Shown here: positions 1 to 6,921 of the stretch, piece after piece
How the letters are laid out: every line of letters begins with the position of its first letter
Position numbering within the stretch: the first letter of the stretch is position 1
Source: JBCBEX01 sp038528235
Lineage (GTDB): Bacteria > Bacteroidota > Rhodothermia > Rhodothermales > Rubricoccaceae
Direction of reading: 5' to 3'
Assembly (NCBI GenBank): GCA_038528235.1
Contig: JBCBEX010000060.1
Coordinates: 1 to 25,801, forward strand
Length of the DNA: 25,801 nt
Notes under the pieces: model-generated
What the model was told of the DNA's origin: nothing
The model's database searches: none
Seen by the model: only the letters and a program-made list of their open reading frames with translations
Position numbers and translations under genes: made by a program

Positions 1-77
1 TCGACCTTCGACCTTCGACCTTCGACCTTCGACCTTCGACCTTCGACCTTCGACCTTCGACCTTCGACCTTCGACCC
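1..77. repeat. Perfect 7-bp tandem array (unit TCGACCT), about 11 copies
   Basis: Ten identical TCGACCT units fill 1-70 and an eleventh (TCGACCC) ends at 77, where it meets the stop codon of the minus-strand SRPBCC gene. The array begins at the window edge, so its full length is unknown. There are no spacers, so it is not CRISPR. Its 7-bp period matches the degenerate 7-bp phased arrays seen at other gene ends in this window, and this is the only perfectly repeated one, which suggests recent slippage expansion (inference). Confidence 0.95.
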
Positions 78-553
78 TACGCTGGCGTCTCCAGGCTGCG
101 CTTGATGTTCTGCACGAACTTGTCCGTGAGCCGCTCGAACTCGGCGCGCACGATGGGGGGGGCGAGCTTCTTGGCGAAGAATGGGATGCCATCGAGCACG
201 ATCTCGGCTTGGGCGGAGAGCCGCGCGAGGGTGGTGGTGCCGTCGTCGAGGAGCTTTACCTCGCCATGGATGCGGTCGTCGGCCATGGCGTCGTCGGTGG
301 GCTCCCACCAGATGCGCCGGGTGGCCTCGTCCACGTGAAAGCGGCAGGCGTAGATGATGCGCTGCGCGTAGGGGGGAGGCCCGAGCTTCTGGACGGTCCA
401 CCGTAGCGCTCGCCCGGCCAAACGCTCGACGTGCTCCGTGGCGGGGAAGAGGTGGAGGAGGCTAGGGAAGTCCGAGAGCGCCATGAGCGCGTCCTGGGCG
501 CGGGTCTGCACGCGCACCTCGCGCACGATGTCTACGGGGACGGTGAGGGTCAT
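77..553 (-). CDS. SRPBCC (START-like/polyketide cyclase) family protein
   Basis: This encodes a 158-residue soluble protein without a signal peptide or membrane segment. It reads like a single SRPBCC helix-grip domain: an N-terminal strand (VPVDIVREVRVQTRA), a helix with the common aromatic/proline pattern (ALMALSDFPSLLHLFP), central strands with paired Trp residues (RRIWWEP), and a long amphipathic C-terminal helix (VRAEFERLTDKFVQNIKRSL). Members bind hydrophobic ligands or act as lipid/quinone chaperones (COQ10-like), but no ligand can be assigned here. The start is the first ATG, preceded by a C/T-rich leader with no Shine-Dalgarno. The stop directly adjoins the 7-bp tandem array. The fold call is moderate; the function is unknown. 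Confidence 0.75.
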   Translation of the reverse strand: MTLTVPVDIVREVRVQTRAQDALMALSDFPSLLHLFPATEHVERLAGRALRWTVQKLGPPPYAQRIIYACRFHVDEATRRIWWEPTDDAMADDRIHGEVKLLDDGTTTLARLSAQAEIVLDGIPFFAKKLAPPIVRAEFERLTDKFVQNIKRSLETPA

Positions 554-885
554 GGCGGACGGAAAAGGGGAAGGGTGATCAGAAAAAGGTACACGCTGCG
601 CTGCGCGCTAGGCTCCGCCGCATGGCGGATTACTTGTTGCGTCGAACATCGTGCCGTCATGATGGCACCAATGGCAGGATGTGGCTCCTGAATGGCCTGG
701 TTATGCAGGGGTTCGGCGAACCTGAATCCTCGGCGAGCTATAGAAAAGCAGGAGCCCGGTATCCCATTTGCTTGGTGCTCTCACGTCAGGCGCACCTTCG
801 CCCATCTCAAGCGCCGCTGTTTCCCGCCACCCGTTGTGCCGCCTCACCTCTGGCGCGACGGATCTGTATCCGCCCCCCCCCTACC
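554..885. other. Divergent intergenic region between the SRPBCC gene and the CARDB/T9SS gene
   Basis: No convincing gene is seen here. The open frame that enters from 622 lacks a signal peptide until the ATG at 886 and looks like read-through. Two small inverted repeats are visible: 614-629 (TCCGCC/GGCGGA arms with a 4-base loop) and 651-668 (an 18-bp near-palindrome centred on TCATGA, one mismatch). No clear Bacteroidota -33/-7 promoter was identified, although two divergent promoters are expected here. Confidence 0.5.
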
Positions 886-3231
886 ATGTCTAACTCCCGG
901 AGAGGCCTTCTGGCCTGCTTCCTGCTCGTCGTGTGCGCTTGCGTGCCAGCGGCGAGCGCGGGCGAAATCGTCCGCACCGGCGCTCAACTCCCGTCCCTCC
1001 TCGGCGAAGCGCCCGCCGACCTCGTGGCCTATGCCTACCGCGCTGGCCAATGGACCCCCCTCCCCGTACAGGTCGACGAGCGCGAGTGGCTCGACATCGT
1101 CGTGTCGTTTGCCGGTCGCGACTTTTCGGGCTGCACCGATCCTGAGTGCACCGCTGGGATCGGTCTCGTCGAAGTGCTCGAATACGCCGACCCGAACACC
1201 TACGTCGGCGCCGACTCGAACCCGGTCTTCGACGAGGACGACGAACTCGTCTTCATGGCGCGCTTCGCGGGCGACCCAGCCCCCGCTGACCGGCATCCGG
1301 CTGGCGTCGTGACGCGTACGCGGACCGCCGTGGCCGCCGGCGACGGCGCGGTCTACCTCTACGTGGCGAGCGGCAGCGCCGACCCGTCGGCTGGCGTCGA
1401 CCTCGTGGACTACGAGTTTGCGCTCACGGCCGGGGCGTTCCCCCAAGCCTACGACTTCGAAGCCATCGAAGGGGGCAACGATGGTCAGCCGACCGGGGCC
1501 GACCTGGGCGCGAACCCCGAGCGCTCGAGCGTCGAGACGGCGACCTACCGCACGGTGTTCGCCGACCGATGGATCCAGGACGAGCTGTACGTCAAGTCCG
1601 GCTTCGGCCTCGGGCCAGACCTGCTCGACCGTGCGCAGGTTCGCTTTGCGCCCGGCGTCTGCGACCGCACCGAGTGGACAGCCTCCGCTGGAGCGGGCAC
1701 GGTCGTGGCCAACATCGACGGGCCCGTACGCGCGATCCGCGTGGTCCGCGGCTTCAATTCGGGGCCGCTCACCACGCGCACGCACTATTTCTACGAGACG
1801 GACATCGTCAGCGTCACCGACCTCCGCGTGCACCCTGTGCCGTCGCTGATGGACCTGCTCGACTACGCGCCGACGCTCGCCGGCGCGACCTACGACAATG
1901 CCGAGAACATCGCGCTGCCGATCGACGCTGACCCAGACGATGACGTCGAGGGCGCGCGGGATGTCGGCGTGCCGTTCTGGGAGGTCGTCAACGCCCCCGG
2001 GCGATCGGTCACGACGGCGCTCCAGGTGACCACCGACTGGGACGACCTCGTCACGCTCACGTCCTACTATGCCGAGGGCAACGCCGTCCAAGCCTGCACG
2101 GGCGACGCGGTTGACCGCGGCACGAGCGGCCTCTACGTGCAGCAGGGGATCGAGGAGACGGACCCACGCCGCGGCGGCTTCTGGACCGTCGCCGGGCTGC
2201 GTCGCACGCGTTTTGCCGCAGCAGCGACAAGCCGAGCTGAGGCCGAGGCGTTTGCGCCTGGCGCGTTCGCCTACACGACCACGTCCTCGTACTACGGGCC
2301 CACCCCGACGCGCCGCCTCGATGGGCGGGCTTCGGCCGGGGGCGGTGTAGCACTGCCCACGGATCTTCCCGAGCCGCCCCCGCCGCCGCTGCCATCGCCC
2401 GTTGAGGAGGAAGGGGCCGACCTCGCCATCGCCTACGACGGCACCACAGCCGTGGTGACCAACCTCGGCCCCGAGACGGCGACCGGGGCCGTGGCCACCT
2501 TCGAGGGGACGCGGGGCCCCGTCACCTTCCGCTTACCAACGCTCGGCGTCGGTGGGTCGGTATCCCAACGCGTGGCCCCGACCGACGGCTGCGTGCGCGT
2601 CCAGGCAGGCAGGCAGGCGGATCCCGACACCGCCAACAACGAGGCGTGCGATGGAGAGGATGCTCCACCTCCGCAACCGGGCGACGGGGGCGCCGATCTA
2701 CAGATCACCTACGATGGCAGGACGGCCGTGGTGACCAACCTCGGCCCCGACACGTCCACGGGAGGCGAGGCGGGGTACCAGAGCCGTCGCGGTCCCGTCT
2801 CGCTGGGGCTCCCGCCGCTGGCCCCCGGCCAGCAGGTGAGCCAGCGCGTCACGGACGCCGTCGATGGGTGCGTGCAGGTGACGCCGGGCAACCAGGAAGA
2901 TCCGGACTCAGCGAACAACGAGGCCTGTGAGAGCGGCCGGGCGACGGCATCCAGTGCAGCGCTCCCCGCCGTGCCGATGCTGGAGGCGGCCTACCCCAAC
3001 CCATTCAGCACCGCGACGACCCTCCGTTACGCGATCCCGACCAACGGCCCGATGCAACTCGTGGTCCTCGACGCGCTCGGCCGGGAGGTCGCGCGCCTCG
3101 CCGACGGGCGGCAGCAGGCCGGGTGGCACGTCGCCCGCGTCGATGCGCGCAGCTTGCCGAGCGGGATCTATATCGTGCGCCTCGTCACCGAGCAGAGCGC
3201 CGAGACACAGCGGATCGTGCTGCTGCGCTGA
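886..3231 (+). CDS. Secreted protein with two CARDB-like repeats and T9SS C-terminal sorting domain
   Basis: This encodes 781 residues. The start at 886 is chosen because it begins a signal peptide (basic SRRG, then a hydrophobic LLACFLLVVCACV and an AxA-type site near residue 25). Residues about 26-490 form a large domain I do not recognise, with acidic DEDDE and PDDD stretches. A proline linker (PEPPPPPLP) follows. Residues about 510-595 and 602-685 are two closely similar repeats, each starting GADLxIxYDG, containing AVVTNLGP and ending in D-x-ANNEAC, which resemble CARDB/DUF11 beta-sandwich modules. The last 80 residues are a T9SS type A sorting domain: AYPNPF at about 702, then LGREVARLADG and SGIYIVRLV. 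The protein is expected to be exported by Sec, carried over the outer membrane by T9SS and anchored at the surface or released. The ligand is unknown. Confidence 0.85.
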   Translation: MSNSRRGLLACFLLVVCACVPAASAGEIVRTGAQLPSLLGEAPADLVAYAYRAGQWTPLPVQVDEREWLDIVVSFAGRDFSGCTDPECTAGIGLVEVLEYADPNTYVGADSNPVFDEDDELVFMARFAGDPAPADRHPAGVVTRTRTAVAAGDGAVYLYVASGSADPSAGVDLVDYEFALTAGAFPQAYDFEAIEGGNDGQPTGADLGANPERSSVETATYRTVFADRWIQDELYVKSGFGLGPDLLDRAQVRFAPGVCDRTEWTASAGAGTVVANIDGPVRAIRVVRGFNSGPLTTRTHYFYETDIVSVTDLRVHPVPSLMDLLDYAPTLAGATYDNAENIALPIDADPDDDVEGARDVGVPFWEVVNAPGRSVTTALQVTTDWDDLVTLTSYYAEGNAVQACTGDAVDRGTSGLYVQQGIEETDPRRGGFWTVAGLRRTRFAAAATSRAEAEAFAPGAFAYTTTSSYYGPTPTRRLDGRASAGGGVALPTDLPEPPPPPLPSPVEEEGADLAIAYDGTTAVVTNLGPETATGAVATFEGTRGPVTFRLPTLGVGGSVSQRVAPTDGCVRVQAGRQADPDTANNEACDGEDAPPPQPGDGGADLQITYDGRTAVVTNLGPDTSTGGEAGYQSRRGPVSLGLPPLAPGQQVSQRVTDAVDGCVQVTPGNQEDPDSANNEACESGRATASSAALPAVPMLEAAYPNPFSTATTLRYAIPTNGPMQLVVLDALGREVARLADGRQQAGWHVARVDARSLPSGIYIVRLVTEQSAETQRIVLLR
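2449..2750. repeat. Internal direct repeat behind the two CARDB-like modules
   Basis: The same 26 bases occur at 2449-2474 and 2725-2750, 276 bp apart, which is 92 codons in frame. They encode AVVTNLGP(E/D) in both modules. Identity at nucleotide level in third positions points to a fairly recent duplication or gene conversion of the module. Confidence 0.8.
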
Positions 3232-3244
3232 CAGCACGCAAGCG

Positions 3245-3961
3245 TCACGCCGCCTCGGCGAACTCCACGCCGAGGTGGCGCAGGGCGCTCTCGAAGAGTG
3301 GGCGGCCGTCGGCGCGGCCCAGCAGCGGGTCGCAGTGGCGCTCGGGGTGCGGCATCATGCCGAGCACGTTGCCCGCTGCGTTGACGATGCCTGCGATGTT
3401 GCGCGCGGAGCCGTTCGGGTTGGCCTCCGGCGTGATGGCGCCCTCGGGCGTGCTGTAGCGGAAGACGACACGGTTCTCACGATCCAACTCGTCCAGCGTG
3501 GCGTCGTCGGCGACGTAGTTGCCATCGCCGTGGGCGACGGGAATCATCAGCACGTCGCCCTCGTCGAGCGCGTTCGTGAACGGCGTCTGTGCGTTCTCGA
3601 CGCGGAGATGGACGTCCTTGCAGACGAACCGCAGCGAGGCGTTCCGCATCAGCGCGCCCGGTAGCAGGCCCGCCTCGCAGAGCACCTGGAAACCGTTGCA
3701 CACGCCGAGCACGAGGCCACCGTCGTTGGCGAAGCGGACCACGTCTTTCATCACGGGGCTGAAGCGTGCGATGGCGCCCGAGCGGAGGTAGTCGCCGTAG
3801 GAGAACCCGCCGGGCACGATCACGAGGTCGGCGTCGCCCACGGACTCTTCCTTGTGCCAGACGAAGCGGGCGTCTTGGCCGAAGATGTGCTTCGCGGCGT
3901 GGTAGGCGTCGTGGTCGCAGTTGGACCCGGGGAAGACGAGGACGGCGACGGAGGCGGGCAT
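3245..3961 (-). CDS. purQ: Phosphoribosylformylglycinamidine synthase subunit PurQ (glutaminase)
   Basis: This encodes the 238-residue glutamine amidotransferase subunit of FGAM synthase, step 4 of purine synthesis, which delivers ammonia to PurL. It matches the family from end to end: the N-terminal VAVLVFPGSNCDHD, PGGFSYGDYLRSGAIA, the nucleophile elbow GVCNGFQ (Cys88) and the catalytic His205/Glu207 in MPHPERH. An upstream in-frame extension exists, but the ATG at 3961 gives the canonical start. The gene stands alone, convergent with the CARDB gene (13 bp between stops) and divergent from the DUF58 gene. purS and purL are not in the window. Its leader contains an 8-bp phased array (3983-4014) ending 21 bp before the start. 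Confidence 0.97.
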   Translation of the reverse strand: MPASVAVLVFPGSNCDHDAYHAAKHIFGQDARFVWHKEESVGDADLVIVPGGFSYGDYLRSGAIARFSPVMKDVVRFANDGGLVLGVCNGFQVLCEAGLLPGALMRNASLRFVCKDVHLRVENAQTPFTNALDEGDVLMIPVAHGDGNYVADDATLDELDRENRVVFRYSTPEGAITPEANPNGSARNIAGIVNAAGNVLGMMPHPERHCDPLLGRADGRPLFESALRHLGVEFAEAA

Positions 3962-3982
3962 GGGGTGCGGACTTCGTCCGGT

Positions 3983-4014
3983 ATGAACGTGTGGACGTGT
4001 GAAGGTGTGGAAGT
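3983..4014 (-). repeat. 8-bp phased degenerate array in the purQ leader
   Basis: Read on the minus strand, four consecutive octamers ACTTCCAC, ACCTTCAC, ACGTCCAC and ACGTTCAT fit the consensus ACNTYCAY. It points toward purQ and forms an inverted pair with the array at 4059-4090 across a 44-bp spacer. The sense strand is almost free of G, so the 5' UTR would be unstructured. Its function is unknown. Confidence 0.75.
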
Positions 4015-4058
4015 AAGTTACGCGCCCACGTTGTTGCACAAGGTCCCGGCCTGGCTTC

Positions 4059-4090
4059 ACGTTCACACGTCCATACCTCCACACCTCTCG
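4059..4090 (+). repeat. 8-bp phased degenerate array running into the DUF58 start codon
   Basis: Four consecutive octamers ACGTTCAC, ACGTCCAT, ACCTCCAC and ACCTCTCG follow the same ACNTYCAY consensus as the purQ leader. The last octamer supplies the G of the GTG start codon at 4090. There is no Shine-Dalgarno in this leader. Confidence 0.75.
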
Positions 4091-4980
4091 TGATCCCCCG
4101 CGCGCTCTTTCGGAAAATTCGCCGCATCGAAGTGCGGACGAAGGGGCTCGTGCACGACGTGTTCGGCGGGGAATACCACTCCGCGTTCAAGGGCCGCGGC
4201 ATCGAGTTTGCCGAGGTGCGGCCCTACCAGATCGGCGACGACATCCGCACCATCGACTGGAACGTGTCGGCGCGGACCGGCGAGACGCACGTGAAGGTCT
4301 ACGAGGAGGAGCGCGAGCAGACGCTCATCCTAGCCGCTGACGTGTCGGGCTCGGGCGACTTCGGCTCGGTCGGCCGCGCCAAGCGCGAAATCGCCGCTGA
4401 GGTGTGCGCGGTGCTCGGCTTCTCGGCGCTCCAGAACAGCGACAAGGTGGGCCTGCTCCTGTTCTCCGACCGCGTCGAGCGGTTCATCCCGCCGAAGAAG
4501 GGCCGCCAGCACGTGCTCCGGCTCGTCCGCGACCTCTTCGTCCACGAGCCGCAGGCGCGCGGCACCGACCTGCGCCCGGCGCTCGACCACCTGCTGCACG
4601 CGCTCCGCCGCCGTGCCATCGTCCTGCTGCTGAGCGACTTCTTGCTGCCGGCCGACCTCCACGAGCCGACGAGCCGCGCACTGCGAACCGTCGGCCAGAA
4701 GCACGACCTCGTGGCCGTCCACCTCCGCGACCCGCGCGAGGGCGCGCTTCCCAACGTGGGCCTCCTCACGCTCACCGATGCCGAGACGGGCCGCCCTGTC
4801 ACCATCGACACGCGGAGTCGCCGTGCCCGCGAGCGCTTCGCCGCGCAGGCCGCCGACCGCCAGGCGCGCATCGCCGAGACGCTCCGCCGCGCCCGCATCG
4901 ACACGGTGGAGGTGGCGACGGACGCCGACTACGTGGAGCCGCTCGTGGCGTTCTTCCGCCGCAGAAATCGAGAGCGATGA
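4090..4980 (+). CDS. DUF58 domain-containing protein (Bat cluster)
   Basis: This encodes a 296-residue cytoplasmic protein of the DUF58 family, a VWA-related fold found next to MoxR ATPases and BatA/BatD proteins. The family signatures are present: GRGIEFAEVRPYQIGDD, then DWNVSART at residues 56-63, and a metal-site-like DVSGS at 84-88. The GTG start at 4090 is used because the conserved N-terminal RKIRRIEVRTKGLV begins a few residues later and no better start is in frame. It overlaps the next gene by ATGA (4977-4980), so translation is probably coupled. The usual MoxR partner is not upstream here, where purQ lies in the opposite direction. Confidence 0.92.
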   Translation: MIPRALFRKIRRIEVRTKGLVHDVFGGEYHSAFKGRGIEFAEVRPYQIGDDIRTIDWNVSARTGETHVKVYEEEREQTLILAADVSGSGDFGSVGRAKREIAAEVCAVLGFSALQNSDKVGLLLFSDRVERFIPPKKGRQHVLRLVRDLFVHEPQARGTDLRPALDHLLHALRRRAIVLLLSDFLLPADLHEPTSRALRTVGQKHDLVAVHLRDPREGALPNVGLLTLTDAETGRPVTIDTRSRRARERFAAQAADRQARIAETLRRARIDTVEVATDADYVEPLVAFFRRRNRER

Positions 4981-6065
4981 AGGGGGTGCTGCGTGTTGCA
5001 TATTGCGTGTGGAGTGTGCTGGCTGCTGCGGCAACCGTGCACGGACAGCAGGTGCGCGTCACTGTTGTGGCCGATAGCGTGACGGTGGGCGAGCGCTTTG
5101 AGATCGGCGTCGCCGTGGAGCACGGGCGCTCGACGCGGGTCGCGTTTCCCGACCTGCCGCTGCCGTCAGATGGCCTCGTCGAGCCGGCTGCGGTCTTCGG
5201 CGATGCCGAGGTGATCGCCGCCCGTCGCTTCCCGCCGACCGAGACGGCGACCGGCGCGCGCCTCGACAGCGTGGTGTTTCTCGCGACGACGTTCGCGCTC
5301 GACGCCGCGCGCATCGGGCCGATCCCGGTGGCGCTGGTGGCGGGCACCGGAGCCGCCGCCGACACGGTCGCGCTCAACGTGCCGACGCAGACGCTGCCCG
5401 TGCGCTCCGTCGTGCCCGACAGCCTGACGGCGCCGCTACCGCTCGCGCCGGCGCTTGCCTTCCCGGAGCCGCTGCCGCTGTGGGTGGCGCTGCTCATCGG
5501 CGCGGCGCTCCTAGTGCTTGGCCTGTGGCTCTGGCGGACGCGCCACCGTCGTCCAGGTCTTGCGCCGCCGCCGCTGCCACCGCACGCCCAGGCCCGCAAG
5601 CGCCTCGACGCGCTCCGGCCTGCCGATATCGACGCGACCGACTCCGAGGCGGTGCCGGCCTACTACGCCGCGCTCTCGAACGCGGTGCGGACGTATCTCA
5701 CGCGCGCCCTCGGCGTCCCGGCACAGGAGCAGACCACCCGCGAATTCCTCGCCGCCCTCGACGGCCACCCCGATGTGGACGACGCCACACGCCTGCGCCT
5801 CAGCGTACTGCTCCGCCGCGCCGACCTCGCGAAGTTCGCCCGCGCTGCACCTGATGCTGCCACGCGCACTGCCGACCGCGCCGCCGCCACGGAGAGCGTG
5901 GACGAGATCCAAGCCCGCATCGTCGCCCGCGAGCAGCAGGAAGCGGCGGAGAGCCGGAGCAACGAGAAAACGGAGCGCCAGGGAGACGGCGAGATCGCCC
6001 CCGAAGCAGACACCGCGACACCGCCGCACCGCGACACCGCTGCACCCGGTTCCGGTGCCCCATAA
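4977..6065 (+). CDS. BatD/DUF4381-like membrane protein
   Basis: This encodes 362 residues. An N-terminal signal sequence (about 1-23) is followed by a periplasmic beta-rich region with BatD-like phrasing (VRVTVVADSVTVGERFEIGV). One transmembrane helix lies at about 165-187 (LWVALLIGAALLVLGLWLW) and ends in a basic RTRHRR stop-transfer. The cytoplasmic part has a DUF4381-like motif (YYAALSNAVRTYLTRALG, then TTREFLAAL). Family members act with MoxR/DUF58/BatA in envelope stress or chaperone-like complexes, whose exact function is unsettled. Two oddities stand out. The signal-peptide codons coincide with a 7-bp phased array (4986-5020). The last 39 or so residues are low-complexity and coincide with two 8-bp phased arrays (5947-6051), so the tail may have grown from boundary DNA. 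Confidence 0.85.
   Translation: MKGVLRVAYCVWSVLAAAATVHGQQVRVTVVADSVTVGERFEIGVAVEHGRSTRVAFPDLPLPSDGLVEPAAVFGDAEVIAARRFPPTETATGARLDSVVFLATTFALDAARIGPIPVALVAGTGAAADTVALNVPTQTLPVRSVVPDSLTAPLPLAPALAFPEPLPLWVALLIGAALLVLGLWLWRTRHRRPGLAPPPLPPHAQARKRLDALRPADIDATDSEAVPAYYAALSNAVRTYLTRALGVPAQEQTTREFLAALDGHPDVDDATRLRLSVLLRRADLAKFARAAPDAATRTADRAAATESVDEIQARIVAREQQEAAESRSNEKTERQGDGEIAPEADTATPPHRDTAAPGSGAP
4986..5020 (-). repeat. 7-bp phased array just after the DUF58 stop
   Basis: On the plus strand five heptamers GTGCTGC, GTGTTGC, ATATTGC, GTGTGGA and GTGTGCT follow each other; on the minus strand the core reads GCAATAT, GCAACAC, GCAGCAC. Polarity is opposite to the leader arrays. It lies inside the signal-peptide codons of the BatD-like gene, and the phasing is independent of the degenerate amino-acid pattern. 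Confidence 0.5.
5947..6051. repeat. Opposed pair of 8-bp phased arrays in the 3' end of the BatD-like gene
   Basis: Left arm 5947-5994 has six octamers (CGGAGAGC, CGGAGCAA, CGAGAAAA, CGGAGCGC, CAGGGAGA, CGGCGAGA). Right arm 6012-6051 has five (ACCGCGAC, ACCGCCGC, ACCGCGAC, ACCGCTGC, ACCCGGTT). Eight is not a multiple of three, so codon repetition cannot explain the phase. The purine-rich arm followed by a pyrimidine-rich arm repeats the polarity seen around other gene boundaries here. Confidence 0.6.
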
Positions 6066-6075
6066 CGCCACCCAC

Positions 6076-6110
6076 TTCAAATTGCACCCTTCGAACTTCC
6101 CACGTTCCCC
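6076..6110 (+). repeat. 7-bp phased array leading into the sirtuin start
   Basis: Five heptamers TTCAAAT, TGCACCC, TTCGAAC, TTCCCAC and GTTCCCC run directly into the ATG at 6111. Units 1, 3 and 4 share an initial TTC. The leader is nearly free of G and lacks a Shine-Dalgarno. Confidence 0.5.
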
Positions 6111-6854
6111 ATGCCCTTCTCCGACCGGCTCGTCGAACGCCTCGCCCGCGCGGACTACGTCGCGGTCCTCACCGGCGCGGGCATCTCCGCCGAGAGCGGC
6201 GTGCCGACCTTCCGCGACCCGGGTGGGCTGTGGCAGAAGTTCAAGCCCGAGGAACTCGCCAACGTGCGCGCCTTCCTCCGCAACCCCGAACTCGTGCAGG
6301 GGTGGTACGCCCACCGCGGCGATGTCATCCGGTCCGTTGCGCCGAACCCCGGCCACTACGCGCTCGCCGAGTTGGAGCAGGCGAAGCGACACTTCCACCT
6401 CGCCACGCAGAACGTCGACGGGCTGCACCTCGAAGCGGGGTCGCAGAACATAGCCGAACTGCACGGCAACCTGCGGCGGATCTACTGCATCGACTGCGAG
6501 ACGCCTGCGAGCGAGCACGACCTCGTGGTGATTGCGGAGGGGCAGACGGCGCGGTGTACGGCCTGTGGCGGGCTGCTGCGCCCCGACGTAGTCTGGTTCG
6601 GCGAGATGCTGCCCGAGCAAGCCTTCGCCGACGCGGCCCGTGCGGCGATGCTGGCCGACGTCTACCTCTCCATCGGCACGAGCGGGGCGGTCTACCCAGC
6701 GGCGGGCCTGCCCATCGAGGCGAAGCGCAACGGAGCCTACGTCGCCGAGATCAACATCCAGCCGAGCGAAATCGCCTTCCAACTCGACGAGACCGTGATC
6801 GGGAAGTCGGGCGAAGTCTTGCCCGCGTTGCTGAAAGCTATTTCTGATTTTTGA
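6111..6854 (+). CDS. NAD-dependent protein deacylase, sirtuin family (SIRT5/CobB-like)
   Basis: This encodes a 247-residue Sir2 domain with little else. It removes acyl groups from lysine using NAD. The sequence has GAGISAESGVPTFRD at 22-36 for NAD binding, TQNVDGLH at 99-106, the catalytic His118 in LHGN, and a structural zinc site Cys126/129 and Cys149/152. Tyr66 and Arg69 in WYAHR match the Y-x-x-R pair that binds negatively charged acyl groups in SIRT5 and CobB, so desuccinylase-type activity is likely in addition to deacetylation (inference from family). It sits in the same direction between the BatD-like and BatA genes, with 45 and 67 bp gaps, which is an unusual place for a sirtuin. 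The ATG start fits the family N terminus. Confidence 0.95.
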   Translation: MPFSDRLVERLARADYVAVLTGAGISAESGVPTFRDPGGLWQKFKPEELANVRAFLRNPELVQGWYAHRGDVIRSVAPNPGHYALAELEQAKRHFHLATQNVDGLHLEAGSQNIAELHGNLRRIYCIDCETPASEHDLVVIAEGQTARCTACGGLLRPDVVWFGEMLPEQAFADAARAAMLADVYLSIGTSGAVYPAAGLPIEAKRNGAYVAEINIQPSEIAFQLDETVIGKSGEVLPALLKAISDF

Positions 6855-6869
6855 TGTCTGATTTGAGAT
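6842..6869 (-). repeat. 7-bp phased array across the sirtuin stop codon
   Basis: On the plus strand four heptamers TTCTGAT, TTTTGAT, GTCTGAT and TTGAGAT follow in phase; on the minus strand they read ATC-initial heptamers. The array encodes the sirtuin C terminus and continues past its stop at 6854. It faces the ATC-phased array at 6894-6921, so the two could pair loosely. Confidence 0.6.
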
Positions 6870-6893
6870 TGATCTAGGGCTACCCATTCACCA

Positions 6894-6921
6894 ATCGCAG
6901 ATCGCCAATCGTACATCCCCC
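6894..6921 (+). repeat. 7-bp phased array running into the BatA start codon
   Basis: Four heptamers ATCGCAG, ATCGCCA, ATCGTAC and ATCCCCC abut the ATG at 6922 exactly. Together with 6842-6869 it makes an opposed GAT/ATC pair spanning the sirtuin-BatA junction. No Shine-Dalgarno is present. Confidence 0.65.

Noticed and set aside
1..77. CRISPR array
   Set aside because: The repeat is 7 bp with no spacers and there are no cas genes.
622..885. N-terminal extension of the CARDB/T9SS protein from the ATG at 622
   Set aside because: It would place 88 residues before a clear signal peptide; the signal peptide starts at 886.
844..2091. Long open frame on the minus strand opposite the CARDB/T9SS gene
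   Set aside because: Arg/Val/Gly/Asp-rich translation without domains. It mirrors a real gene with a signal peptide and a T9SS tail; a typical artefact of high GC.
6111..6854. Sirtuin as part of an anti-phage NAD-depletion system
   Set aside because: It is a compact deacylase with acyl-pocket residues and zinc site, and no STAND, TIR, SLOG or Argonaute partner is nearby; the neighbours are Bat-type genes.
5511..6887. Long minus-strand frame opposite the BatD-like and sirtuin genes
   Set aside because: It spans two clear genes and an intergenic gap and shows no motif; the sense strand carries intact sirtuin motifs.
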